NCBI GenBank assembly: GCA_038501625.1
Contig: JAZAYU010000006.1
Coordinates: forward strand, 11,534,638 to 11,598,637
DNA from: Corbicula japonica
Lineage: Eukaryota; Mollusca; Bivalvia; Venerida; Cyrenidae
Reading direction: 5' to 3'
DNA: 64,000 bases
Position numbers and translations under genes: made by a program. A model generated the notes under the pieces. The model worked only from the letters and a program-made list of their open reading frames with translations. It ran no database searches and had not been told where the DNA came from. Positions within the stretch are counted from its first letter, which is position 1. Every line of letters begins with the position of its first letter. Shown here piece after piece: positions 30,101 to 36,890 of this stretch.

Positions 30101-32176
30101 GCCTTTAATCTTTGTCGGGATGGCTTCATATTCAATAAACAGCTCAATGTCCCCCGAGCCATTTGCACCGGTTGTGGGAAACACCAACCGTTTACAACCC
30201 CAGACAAATATCTGACAAGCTCTAAATTCGCCGACATCCGTTTATTCAAATTCGTCGTGTCATAAAGTTATTGTGTCTTCAGGTCGCAAATGAAATGTAC
30301 AGATAAAAAAAACGTTACGGTAAAGCAAATTAGCCAATGACGATCAATTTCTCTACTTTTTTTCTGGGAAAACTCCGCCTCCCGATTAGTATGCATGTTG
30401 GTGTCTTTTGATAGCGCGGACCACCTGAAGTCGAGTAACTATTACGCAAACAATACTTATAATTATTCTTTTTGCACCAGGAGAAAAACATAACTATGTG
30501 AATTTAGTGAAAACAAGAATTATTCGACTGTTGAATAATAAATTCAAGAAAGATGTATTTTCAGGGATCTATGTATTACATTTAAAAAAAAAAGTCAATG
30601 GTACTTGTTACTACAAAATGAAAAAGTGGTTAATTTGATCGCTTCAGATGCCGCATACAACAATGACTCTAGATCGCTGAATTCAAACGTTTACCTCCAA
30701 TTTAAGGACATCGTGTATATACGAAGTAAACGCATTTTGGCCGAAAAATCTGCCAAGTCGATCAGGAAAAATATTTTACACCTATATATTGGCCTCACTA
30801 CTCTTAAACAAGAAAATAGGTTAAAATGTGTTACAATTCTCGGCATTCTTTTGTAATAAATGGTGGCATAACAAGCAGTTTCTTTAAATCTTGGCTAATT
30901 CAGTTTCAGAATTTTCAGGCTCAAAATCATTCACCATTTTATATTTGTTAAATGAATGAATATTCCATGGTTGAGAATGATAAGAATTGGACATTAAATG
31001 GAAACGATACGAACCGGAAGTGTGTAAATGACGTCATCAGCAGGTGCGCGCATCGAAAAGGAAACAAACATGGCGACGGTCATAGATGCCCGACGATTTT
31101 GCAAATAACGGATCTTTGACAGGAGATAACTTTGTCAATATTTAACATAAAATAAAGTTCTATACGTCAAAATGATTCATAAGTAACGATTAATAACATA
31201 GTACTGGTGAAATCCAGCCAAACGTATTCCTTTAATGAAACAACCTTCTTAAAATAAAATGCCACTGACAAAACGTTTTGTCTAGATAATTGTTCGTTAA
31301 TAAAGTACATGTATATAATCAACTCGTAAATGCATTTGTTGTGCTGTGTAGTCCTCGAAGTGTTATATAAATTGCTAATACAACAGAGCATGTAAAATCA
31401 AAGTTAATCATATTCATGTTATTTCCAGCAATGGATGAAAGTGACAGCGATGACGGTGTTACAAGAGGCGTTGGCAAAAAACGTGGAAAAGGTGCGTCAT
31501 TGACGTTTTGTCAATTTTTTAAAAGCTCTTACAAGCATATTGTGAACAAGTTTAAAACAGAACATTGTTAAAGTGCTTTATTTTCTGGCGTGGTTTCATG
31601 TAGACCACCGACATCTTTTTAACAAAGTGAACTACATATGTTCAAAATTGTTATCTTGGTTAATATTGTTTTAAACTACCTCGTCAATTAAGACCCAGTT
31701 ACTTACAGGGTAGCAAGTTAAAATAAGCATTGTACACAAAAGGCCAACACCCGGAATACGGGACTATCTACATTTGCTAAGGTTTTTAGAACTTTTAAAC
31801 CGTACTTTTTGTATCTGTAAGATAGAGAATGCATGTTTAGTAAATTTCATAAGACATAATGTAACACATGTATTAGTTCGTATAATTACTCCGTGTTACA
31901 CACCGTCATGCACCAACTGTTATTGTTTATATCATTAAAGTTTGTTTCTGTCATTTTCTTAAAGGACGTGCGCAAGGTGGACCAATAAAACGTGTCAGGT
32001 GGAACGAGGAGGAGAATGAAATCTTTATAAAAGAAATGCAGTATTTCATTGACAAAAAGAAGATGCCTTCGGGACAGACTATTGAAAAATTGACTCTGTT
32101 ACTGAAGAACAGAACTAAAGCCCAAATCCGGACAAAAGTGCACAACATTCTTTCAGGAAAATTGAAGACATATTAA
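9388..32176 (+). CDS. SET8-like methyltransferase / zinc finger / tyrosine recombinase / Myb-like multidomain gene (multi-exon, partly decayed)
   Basis: The exons below form one + strand transcription unit from the ATG at 9388 to the TAA at 32174-32176. Domain order: short Arg-rich start; SET domain of the KMT5A (SET8) type; acidic linker in phase-1 exons; two Cys/His finger-like segments; YR domain with Arg I (NKRRISEVQELK), beta-hairpin Lys (VEVKGKSVRG), the second Arg (KIRKYLAT), MGH and Tyr (HADVYRL); Asp/Lys linker; C-terminal Myb/SANT-like domain (W-x-E-E). By family knowledge, SET8 enzymes methylate lysine (H4K20) and YR enzymes cut and rejoin DNA through the Tyr. Joint function is inference. 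Defects: TGA at 21614, frameshift at 22018-22030, and phase mismatches before 15085, 20577, 22405 and 27953. I recall the zinc-finger/YR/Myb order from uncharacterised fish and invertebrate proteins but could not search. The SET part could alternatively be a separate gene read through. Confidence 0.7.
9751..11713 (+). mobile_element. Tandem-core non-autonomous element, 166-bp units (intron 1)
   Basis: The left end CAAGAGGGCCATGACGGCCC (an inverted repeat) is followed by TATATCGCTCACCTGAG. A core repeats with period 165-166 bp: the phrase GTGGTTTCAGACAAGAAGAT starts near 9930, 10096, 10261, 10427, 10593, 10759, 10925, 11091 and 11257. A (GGAC)n-type tract at 11630-11660 and the hairpin GAGCACTTCGTGCTC within GCTCACC...GGTGAGC close it near 11713. 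No transposase is encoded. The structure fits tandem-core elements known from bivalves (pearl or Helentron-derived types); the class is inference. Confidence 0.8.
12021..12040 (+). CDS. Exon 2: 20-nt microexon
   Basis: ATTTATTTAG|...|GTAAGA bounds a 20-base exon. It converts the phase-2 end of exon 1 into the phase-1 start needed by the SET exon at 12392, giving the junction RLADDNVGDGVF, which reads directly into the SET domain start. Without it the frames do not join. I found it from this phase logic; a transcript would settle it. Confidence 0.6.
12392..12557 (+). CDS. Exon 3: SET domain, N-terminal half
   Basis: Acceptor AATCATTTCAG, donor TG|GTAAAA. The peptide GDGVFTTQEFSRGDFLLEY then KGDLI parallels the GxGV...F.rGDFvvEYhGdLI start of KMT5A. 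It continues through REKEYADADLGSFLYFFKYK to an exon end in phase 2 that joins the next exon as Cys (C-I-D-A-T, compare C-V-D-A-T in KMT5A). GxG and the SAM-site region are intact. This exon has a close homologue at 48737. Confidence 0.85.
12837..13035 (+). CDS. Exon 4: SET domain, C-terminal half
   Basis: Acceptor TTGTTACAG, donor AAG|GTATTA. The peptide runs IDATDDIFYQGRMINDAPKC, then KIVEVDNKPHLCAFATRDIS and EELRFDYG. The usual NHS/NHxC motif of SET domains is ND here (N kept, H replaced by D). The catalytic Tyr of DYG is kept, and the position matching KMT5A Tyr334 is Phe. The exon ends in phase 0 after PWRK. Confidence 0.85.
13136..13156 (+). CDS. Exon 5: 21-nt exon after the SET domain
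   Basis: Strong acceptor (TTTTTTTTGTTTCAG) and perfect donor AAAG|GTAAGT enclose 7 codons, EIFKKTK. The tail is Lys-rich like the corresponding EQTKTG of the second copy at 50664. The exon ends in phase 0 whereas the next exon needs phase 1, so a small exon may be missing between them. Confidence 0.5.
13339..15033 (+). mobile_element. Tandem-core non-autonomous element, 145-bp units with nuclear-receptor-like motifs
   Basis: The left end CAAGAGGTGTTTGTCAAACA (an inverted repeat) is followed by CAAATGCCCCCC. The core repeats every 145-146 bp: GTTGTCTAGTTATTGATCG starts near 13880, 14026, 14172, 14317, 14462, 14607, 14752 and 14897. Seven units carry TGACCTTGACCTTTGACCT. A (CCGA)n tract at 14935-14988 and the hairpin ATACCCCCGC..GGGGGGCAT close it near 15033. 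No protein is encoded. It lies in an intron of the main gene. Confidence 0.8.
15085..15162 (+). CDS. Exon 6: acidic linker start
   Basis: Acceptor CCAACCTTAG; donor CCAG|GTACAT. Read in phase 1 it gives GRQTHDFEAAGDKNCSTVKD and ends in phase 1, which joins the next exon. A longer form ending at 15227 (TCG|GTATGT) stays open but would end in phase 0 and not join. Hydrophilic, no domain. Confidence 0.5.
15544..15639 (+). CDS. Exon 7: linker module A1 (96 nt)
   Basis: Acceptor TTTACCCTAG, donor GTCG|GTAAGA. It encodes a 32-residue acidic module (DRHSSNVKTFAEVETLPSDT, CERNNEEDDV). Phase 1 at both ends, so it can be duplicated or skipped without frame change. Near-identical to the exon at 16854. 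Confidence 0.7.
15952..16047 (+). CDS. Exon 8: linker module B1 (96 nt)
   Basis: Acceptor TGTTTACCAG, donor TTAG|GTAAGT, phase 1-1. It encodes DESHAHNTDPMDKTCTVSVD and NGGLVNGYGDL. One of three near-identical B exons. Confidence 0.7.
   Translation: MKAMHTILTQWIRLVLFLSIQMVDLLMGMAT
16466..16561 (+). CDS. Exon 9: linker module B2 (96 nt)
   Basis: Acceptor GTCGTAACCAG, donor TTAG|GTAAGT, phase 1-1. It encodes DGCHTPNADPMDETCTVSVD and NGGLVNESGDL. It differs from B1 by a few substitutions and keeps the length exactly. Confidence 0.7.
   Translation: MDAIRLMLTQWMRLVLFLSIQMVDLLMRVAT
16854..16949 (+). CDS. Exon 10: linker module A2 (96 nt)
   Basis: Acceptor TTTATCCTAG, donor GCCG|GTAAGA, phase 1-1. 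It encodes DRQSSNVTTLSEEETLPSDT and CESDSEKDDA. Sister of the exon at 15544. Confidence 0.7.
17265..17360 (+). CDS. Exon 11: linker module B3 (96 nt)
   Basis: Acceptor TGTTTACCAG, donor CTAG|GTAAGT, phase 1-1. It encodes the same peptide as B2 except NGSGDL for NESGDL, so B2 and B3 are the most recent duplicates. Confidence 0.7.
   Translation: MDVIRLMLTQWMRLVLFLLIQTVDLLMGVAT
18127..18823. mobile_element. TTAA-flanked MITE with long inverted arms (piggyBac-like)
   Basis: TTAA at 18127-18130 and 18820-18823 bound an element of about 697 bp. Its first 250 or so bases match the reverse complement of its last 250: both ends read TTAAGG then CCACACTCCTCCCAATTCTA going inward, and both contain AATGTATCTTTATTTT. 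It has no coding capacity. A diverged piece of the same arm occurs near 54075-54135. Assignment to piggyBac rests only on the TTAA. Confidence 0.7.
19065..19208 (+). CDS. Exon 12: basic/acidic linker
   Basis: Acceptor TTTTTTATCTAG, donor TTTCAG|GTAATA, phase 1-1, 48 codons. The peptide begins YRKGKRSSRSLKRKTE, a bipartite NLS-like run, and continues into an acidic DDMYDDDLDPLY stretch. This supports a nuclear protein. Confidence 0.65.
19461..19538 (+). CDS. Exon 13: Ser/Asp-rich linker
   Basis: Acceptor TTTGAACCAG, donor ACAG|GTATTG, phase 1-1, 26 codons, DSESSSSGASDDDCSDEKDV. The Ser/Asp pattern looks like casein kinase 2 sites. Confidence 0.6.
19931..19999 (+). CDS. Possible exon 14 of the linker
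   Basis: AGAGAACAG|...GCAACAG|GTTTAT bounds 69 bases, phase 1-1, open frame IKGMTTHQHEIQSRLNDTTD. The upstream pyrimidine tract is weak. Its phase agrees with both neighbours, which is the main support. Confidence 0.3.
20338..20404 (+). CDS. Exon 15: Lys-rich linker
   Basis: Acceptor TTCATCTTTAAG, donor AACG|GTAAGT. In phase 1 it encodes DEVYSDKKDKRKLVSLQETN and ends in phase 2. The next exon needs phase 1, so either a small exon is missing or the frame is broken here. Confidence 0.5.
20577..20809 (+). CDS. Exon 16: first Cys/His zinc-finger-like segment
   Basis: Acceptor CTATCTTTTAG, donor AAAG|GTAGTT. The motif CCYFCNRKFTSKISDHYLKI then H is a C2H2-type finger (C-x2-C ... H-x4-H). A basic helix follows (EEEVRKIRLMKVG). 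The end phase (0) joins 21230 correctly. Confidence 0.7.
20903..20990 (+). repeat. tRNA-derived SINE fragment in an intron
   Basis: GTGGCCGAGAGGTTAAG matches a Leu/Ser-type tRNA A box and TTGATTCGAACCCC a B box. The middle carries an A-rich interruption, so it is not a functional tRNA. Confidence 0.55.
21230..22271 (+). pseudogene. Exon 17: second zinc finger plus N-terminal half of the tyrosine recombinase, with stop and frameshift
   Basis: Acceptor TATTTTTCAG, donor ATG|GTAAGA. It holds a CxxC...H-x3-C finger (CEFCLGFYFEDSLWLHQQSC), then the helical core-binding part of the YR (TVGRLLQELNL, LVLGHYLKQIVLLKH), then the Arg I motif LFNKRRISEVQELKI, matching the G-x-R-I-S-E-L region of YR enzymes. 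Two lesions interrupt it. An in-frame TGA at 21614-21616 lies after GDTSEQ; the same frame then stays open, and CGA is the likely ancestor. A frameshift in T7A6 at 22018-22030 produces a stop at 22031, after which the neighbouring frame carries on as EIKKNIGIQSPND. Either recent decay or, for the homopolymer, an assembly error. Confidence 0.75.
22405..22542 (+). CDS. Exon 18: YR beta-hairpin segment
   Basis: Acceptor TTTTATTTTAG, donor GCAG|GTATTG. The peptide MKVVEVKGKSVRGLRRVFVI contains the Lys-bearing hairpin (GKS.R) typical of YR enzymes, followed by LEYLMRTRCSNSPFMFC. It starts one base out of phase with 22271 (an extra A after the acceptor), a further sign of decay or a mis-called base. 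Its end phase joins 26519 exactly. Confidence 0.7.
22564..22594. repeat. (ATT)n microsatellite
   Basis: A run of TTA/ATT repeats just upstream of the hAT insertion. Confidence 0.9.
22615..26235 (+). mobile_element. hAT transposon with perfect 8-bp target duplication
   Basis: The ends TAGAGCTGTCAT...ATGACAGCTCTA form terminal inverted repeats that continue imperfectly inward (GTATCGACGATAT on both sides). GCATGAAT at 22607-22614 and 26236-26243 is an exact 8-bp target-site duplication, the hAT hallmark. The 3621-bp element sits in the intron between the exons ending at 22542 and starting at 26519. The host intron would be only about 350 bp without it. The encoded transposase is broken, so it is not autonomous now. 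Confidence 0.93.
23059..25567 (+). pseudogene. Broken hAT transposase (ZBED1/Ac-like)
   Basis: A two-exon gene. Exon 1 (23059-23313) encodes a BED-type zinc finger (CKLCNLIMPYSGN, HLDRKH) broken by a stop and frameshift near 23180. Intron 23314-23748 follows. Exon 2 holds the RNase H-like catalytic core: first Asp in FTTDGWTS, second in VTDNAANI, CxxH-type CFGHTLNL, the RW motif VETRWNS, and the Glu in the C-terminal PSERVFSTAG dimerisation region. Frameshifts near 23870 and 25180 split the frame; the long uninterrupted part is 23925-25217 and the C-terminus 25205-25567. By family knowledge it would cut at the inverted ends. The lesions imply the copy is inactive. Confidence 0.9.
26519..26648 (+). 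CDS. Exon 19: YR segment with the second catalytic Arg
   Basis: Acceptor TTTATTTGCAG, donor TCAG|GTAACT. Joined in phase to 22542 it reads RKTDKTPLDGCETM, then SMCPGLKYPERIRSRKIRKY and LATTCQ. KIRKYLAT aligns with the HxLR..(F)AT box of YR enzymes: the Arg is kept but the His position is Lys. The second copy at 52.1 kb keeps His (NHLRKYIAT). Confidence 0.8.
26840..27035 (+). CDS. Exon 20: YR C-terminus with His and catalytic Tyr
   Basis: Acceptor CCTACTTTACTAG, donor GAAA|GTAAGT, phase 0 to 1. LKLVADHMGHNMNIHADVYR corresponds to the LGH...Y end of YR enzymes, with MGH giving the His and HADVYRL the nucleophilic Tyr. A helix (LLEKTKVARVLIAMENG) follows. Confidence 0.8.
27110..27168. repeat. 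(AAT)n(AAG)n compound microsatellite
   Basis: About eight AAT units run directly into about ten AAG units within an intron. Confidence 0.95.
27300..27370 (+). CDS. Possible exon downstream of the YR domain
   Basis: The acceptor TTTTGTTTTAG joins 27035 in phase and encodes SIPEPITYDDAWTTRGNVF, then VKIK and a TAA at 27368-27370. No strong donor precedes the stop, so this may be an alternative C-terminus or the donor may be weak (C|GTGGCA near 27345). Confidence 0.4.
27689..27756 (+). CDS. Linker exon (68 nt)
   Basis: Acceptor ATACTTTTCAG, donor ACAG|GTTGGT, start phase 1, end phase 0, NSDVNAHETRTVEIGHLMLN. The next exon needs phase 1, so the join is uncertain. Confidence 0.4.
27953..28018 (+). 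CDS. Linker exon (66 nt)
   Basis: Acceptor GTAAATTTTAG, donor CTAG|GTAATT, phase 1-1, TMHAACEERTVSTDINQRDT. It joins the 63-nt exon at 28585 in phase. Confidence 0.45.
28585..28647 (+). CDS. 63-nt linker exon C1
   Basis: Acceptor GTTATTTCCAG, donor AAAAG|GTGCGT, phase 1-1. It encodes MDESDSDDGVIRGVGKKRGK: an acidic patch followed by a basic patch. First of three tandem copies. Confidence 0.65.
28951..29013 (+). pseudogene. 63-nt linker exon C2 with mutated donor
   Basis: A near-identical copy of C1, 366 bp downstream, with the same acceptor, but its donor reads AAAAG|ATGCGT instead of GTGCGT. If included, the frame runs on as KDASLY and stops at TAA, giving a short alternative C-terminus that lacks Myb. 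Otherwise it must be skipped, which keeps the frame. Confidence 0.7.
29106..31231. mobile_element. 2.1-kb TTAA-flanked element with 18-bp inverted ends
   Basis: The ends AGAAATACGTTCGGCTGG and (reverse complement) AGGAATACGTTTGGCTGG lie directly inside TTAA at 29102-29105 and 31232-31235. The homologous intron after exon C1 has the uninterrupted sequence ATTTAATGTAACGACCTT near 28738, so the empty site is preserved and the single TTAA confirms the target. No transposase was recognised; open frames inside (29905-30108, 30605-30856) have no known motif. A further inverted pair, GACGTCATTTACACACTTCC and its complement, lies at 29313-29333 and 31016-31036. Confidence 0.75.
31429..31491 (+). CDS. 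63-nt linker exon C3
   Basis: The third copy, with intact acceptor and donor (AAAAG|GTGCGT), phase 1-1. It encodes the same peptide as C1 with VTRG for VIRG. It splices in phase to the Myb exon at 31965. Confidence 0.7.
31965..32176 (+). CDS. Terminal exon: Myb/SANT-like domain and stop
   Basis: Acceptor CATTTTCTTAAAG, phase 1, TAA at 32174-32176. The peptide has a basic lead (GGPIKRVRW), W-N-E-E-E at the start of helix 1, then KNRTKAQIRTKVHNIL as the recognition-helix-like segment. This matches the Myb/SANT pattern W-x-(x)-E-E ... K-x-R-T-x-x-Q-(I/V)-x-x-K. It probably gives sequence-specific DNA binding. A homologue is at 50866-51135. Confidence 0.75.
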
Positions 32177-32766
32177 CATGGATCCAATATCAAACTAGGG
32201 AAATATACGTTCTTTTGTATATGACCGGTTCTTATTGTAGCATAATGTTTTATCGGATATATATGTATAATTGCTAGTGTTTTGTTAATTTACTGTTATA
32301 AATAACTGTTTCTGACAGGTGCGGAACGGTCCGTATTGACTTCGGACAAATGCTATCAATTTCGTGTAATACAAGTGTATTGAAATTAGCATACCTTCTA
32401 TGGTTTACGGTAGCATGATTGTATGTTTTGTTTATAAAGGCTGCATAATTGATATCTTATTATATTATCTGTTCATGTCAGAAATTAAGCAATGCTATTA
32501 TTTAATCTTATTACTTTATTGTATTGTTTCTTATTAAGTAATATTAATGTTGTTGTTTTTTTTGCTAGACATTTAAGGTGGTATCATTTGTCACAATATA
32601 CTGATAGAGTTGGGGGGAGTGTGGTTTCCTATTTTCATAAAATTTCATGTTATTTAATAATTAAAAATATTCTTATTACTGCAGATATCATTTATAGGGC
32701 ATATAAATGTTACAGGTTAATCAGGAATTATAAAAAAATAGAAATATGAAAAAATTTCTCCCACTG
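32177..32766. other. 3' flank, no gene seen
   Basis: AT-rich sequence after the stop. No clear polyadenylation signal close to the stop was noted and no other feature is supported. Confidence 0.5.
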
Positions 32767-33106
32767 AGTGTAGCCTTATTGACGGGAGGCCAAACTTCCA
32801 AATTATCCACTATAGTATTAATAAACTACGGTCACAGGAAGGTTGTCTATATCAAGGTTAACAAAGTCTTAGAATTTAGTTCAATAAACTTTACTAGAAC
32901 AATAGCAAAACATGTTTCTCCCAGTGACTACAAAAGGAAAATTTGAAATTCATGTTTGCATTGTTTATAACTATTGTTCTAGTAAAGTTTATGGAACTAA
33001 ATTCTAAGACATTGTTAACCTTGATATAGACAACCTTCCTGTGACTGTAGTTTAATACTATGGTGGATAATTTGGAAGTTTGGACTCCCGGCAATAAGGC
33101 TACACT
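32767..33106. mobile_element. Snap-back (foldback) MITE
   Basis: Arms 32767-32905 and 32971-33106 are near-perfect reverse complements (AGTGTAGCCTTATTG... and ...CAATAAGGCTACACT) around a loop of about 65 bases. It would fold into one long hairpin. No coding capacity. Confidence 0.85.
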
Positions 33107-35212
33107 AACTCACCAACCCCGTCCGTTGACTGACGTCGCCGCCCCAATCCTGCAGAGCGCGCGACGCGCCTGTTGTATATTTATAAATATACCGAATACG
33201 TGTACCACTTATGGTGTAGTAGTGAAAATGCTATAATAATAATTGTACCAATCTGTATCAAAATGCGAGTCTTTAGGAGTACTCTATACTATTTTTTGGG
33301 TTCGATTGTGATACAAGTTCTCCATCTTATATTTATCACTCTCTAGTCCGCTTCCTAGAGGGACAAGTCCCCCACTACTAAGCAAGTATGATAAAGATTA
33401 TTGGTCAAGGAAACAACGAGGTGCCTTGGGTGGGGCTCGAATCAAAGGCCGGACAGGAAAACTTGAAACTTGTATTTCAAGTCCCGACGTCGTAGACCTT
33501 TCTTTAGCAGTGTTGTTTAACACAACAAATAAAAATAATACAGCTCTGCATATTACTTCGATTATTTATACCCGTAAAAGTAGAAATGTATTGTTTTCAT
33601 ACTAAGCAATGTGGAATTTGTTTGATTTATAATTTATAATCCCCCGCATCCTGATGTTTTACACCGCTAATTTTGAAAAATAATAATGATTTTGTAAATA
33701 CTACACTGCTGCTACACTGAATGCTCATGTATCTTGTTAATTACAATAAAAATTCTAAGGAATATTAATAAGCACCAGCTGTCGCACAATTTAGTTTATG
33801 AAAATTGCTTGTTTATAAGTCAGAGATACGGGGTTTTATATATTTATATACACCCCGCATTTCGGTTATTTCACCATTTATGATAAAATTCATGGTGAAT
33901 AATTAGTTAGTTGTTCGGCAAGTGCTTATTGGTCAAGGTTATTGAATACGAAGATCTTCAGTTACATAATCTTTCCATCATATGCGTTAGCTAAACTATT
34001 GCTCAAAACTATCGGTTTTATATATTTATATACACCCCAAATCATGGTTACTTTCCATTGGGTCTACACCGGTCTGAATGATTTTAACAATAGTGACGTC
34101 GCACTGTGTATAGAACGGATTACATTCACCAATGATAAGTCTTTGATAAATGGGGCAATAAATAATCCATAGCCTCTCAAAATGTACCTTTTTTGTTCAA
34201 TTAATGTAAATTATAGTTAATTGCCACAAATTATGCAACAAAAAATGTTTATTGTTTATACCCTGCTGCTTTAAAATTAACAGGTATGCGTTGCTTTATT
34301 TGATAAGTGTTGTGTGTTATGTATTGTACACAATTAGAACATAACTTTATTGCCATAGGTACAACTAGATTTATTTTTACCACCAATGTTTTTAACTTAA
34401 ACAGGATCGAACATGTTTTATGAAAAGATATGAAGTTTTATATATTTAAAGACACCCCGCAAAATGAAAACTTTACACTGCTAGTCATAAAATATTTTAG
34501 GGGGAGTAAATAGCACCCCGCTGCTACAAATGCTCGTTTATCTATTCCATTACAAAACAAATAATATGGAATATAAGTAAACGTCCGCTACCGCACATTT
34601 AAGTTTAATTTTATAAGAAGAATATGATGCTCAAGTACGGGGTTTTATATATTCATATAAACCCCACATCCTGGTTATAACCGCAAATTATAATATACCG
34701 TGCGAATTATTAGTACCTTTTGGGGTCAAAATGTTTGGACCTGTTAACTGGTAAAGGTTCCATTGGTTCATGATTATAACTGTAACTGATTATAATATAT
34801 TTAAGAGATAATTACAGCACAATTTTGCTTTTGTTTTATAAGACTTAACAATGTTGTTCTGGCAAAGAGAAATTGAGTTTTATATATAAATGAAATATAT
34901 GTACCAAATTTTTTCCGTAATAATGATGAAAAATTCCGACTTAATTGTTTCAACCGAGCTGCTAAAAATGCGAATGTGTGTATTTAATTATTGATTATAA
35001 GTCAATAGAAGCCATAATAGTGACATAATTTTGCTTAAGTTTGTTCACATAAAACGTGTACGCTAAATTTTAACGCTAAAATTTGGGGTTTTATTATCAA
35101 TGTTCTCGTACACTTAAATTTACACAGCTTAAATACCATTTTAGATGATGAGTTAATAGTTACGTTAAGCTTCATTTGGTCAGGCCGAAGAGGAAATCCT
35201 AAAATACAAATA
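33107..35212. repeat. Diverged repeat region with GGGGTTTTATATA...TATATACACCCC motifs
   Basis: The palindromic motif GTTTTATATATTTATATACA, flanked by GGGG/CCCC in the best copies, occurs near 33831 and 34015 and in weaker form near 34435 and 34640. The neighbourhoods of 33640-33860 and 34435-34670 are also similar (TGCTACA...GAATGCTC, CGCACA...TAAGTTT, ACGGGGTTTTATATAT), suggesting an old roughly 800-bp duplication. No gene was seen. Confidence 0.5.
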
Positions 35213-36890
35213 CAAGAGCCGTCAGAGACGGGTTATGCTCCCCAACGCCGCTTTGTCACAAATACTTTTTTGTTAGAACAGGAAGAATTTGTAAGAAAGA
35301 TATTGTATTTGAAAGTTTCCTTTACGATTCAAACAGAAAGCATTTTACAATATTGTACAAAAATAAGACAAAAAAAATGAGAAATTTCAAAGGGCACTAA
35401 CTCAAAAATGAATAAAGCAAGAGTTATGGTTCTTGTGCATTGCACTGCTCCGCATTGAGATCATTCTACTTATGAAGTTTCAAGTTCAGAAACTTTTATA
35501 CTTTGTGAGATATGCACCAGATAAAACTAAGTCAGAGAAATTTCAAAGGGAAATAAATAAAAAATCAATAAAGCAAGATTTATGGTTCTTGTGCACTGCA
35601 CTGCTCCTCATTGAGATCTATCTACTTATGAAGTTTCAACTTCCTAACTATTATACTTTGTGAGATATGCCCCGGACAAAAAGTAAGTATGGTAAATTTC
35701 AAAGGGCATTAACTCTATAATGAATAAAGCAAGAGTTATGGTTCTTGTGTGCTGCACTGCTCCTCAACGAATTCATTCTACTTATGAAGTTTCAAGTTCA
35801 TAACTCTTATACTTTGTGTGATATGCCCTGGACAAAAAATAAGTAAGAGAAATTTCAAAGGGCAATAAATCAAAAATCAATAAAAGCAAGAGTTATGGTT
35901 CTTATGCACTGCACTGCTCATCATTGAGATCTATCTACTTATGAAGTTTAAACTTCATAACTCTTATACTTTGTGAGATATGCCCCGGACAAAAAGGAAG
36001 TATGAAAAATTTCAAAGGGCAATAACTCAAAAATGAATAAAGCAAGAGTTATGGTTCTTGTGCACTGCACTGCTCCTCCCTGAGATCTATCTAGTTATGA
36101 AGGTTCAACTTCATAACTCTTATACTTTGTGAGATATGCCCCAGACAAAAAGTAAGTATGAGAAATTTGAAAAGGCAATAACTCAAAAATGAATAAAGCA
36201 AGAGTTATGGTTCTTATGCACTGCACTGCTCCTCATTGAGATCTATCTACTTATGAAGTTTCAACTTCATAACTCTTATACTTTGTGAAATATGCCCCGG
36301 ACAAAAAGTAAGTATGAGAAATTTCAAAGGGCAATAACTCAAAAATGAATAAAGCAAGAGTTATGGTTCTTGTGCACTGCACTGCTCCTCATTGAGATCT
36401 ATCTACTTATGAAGTTTCAACTTCATAACTCTTATACTTTGTGAGATATGCCCCGGACAAAAAGTAAGTATGAGAAATTTCAAAGGGCAATAACTCAAAA
36501 ATGAATAAAGCAAGAGTTATGGTTCTTGTGCACTGCACTGCTCCTCATTGAGATCTATCTACTTATGAAGTTTCAACTTCATAACTCTTAGACTTTGGGA
36601 GATATGCCCTGGACAAAAAGTAAGTATGAGAAATTTCAAAGGGCAATAACTCAAAAATGAATAAAGCAAGAGTTATAGTTCTTGTGCACTGCACTGCTCC
36701 TCAACGAGATCTAACTACCTATGAAGTTTAGTCTTGATACCTCTCATAGTTTTTGTGTAATTGTCCGGACAATATTATGACGGACGGACGGACGGACGGA
36801 CGGACGGACGAACGGACGGACGAACGGGACGGACGGACGGACAAAGCGACAACTATATGCTCCCCCGAATTTCGGGGGGAGCATAATAAA
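35213..36890 (+). mobile_element. Tandem-core non-autonomous element, 156-bp units
   Basis: The left end CAAGAGCCGTCAGAGACGGG (an inverted repeat) plus TTATGCTCCCC is followed by nine units of 156 bp (GCAAGAGTTATGGTTCTTG near 35417, 35573, 35729, 35886, 36042, 36198, 36354, 36510, 36666). A (GGAC)n tract is at 36780-36842 and the right hairpin ATGCTCCCCCGAATTTCGGG ends in GAGCATAATAAA. The same left end recurs at 63941. No protein is encoded. Confidence 0.85.
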
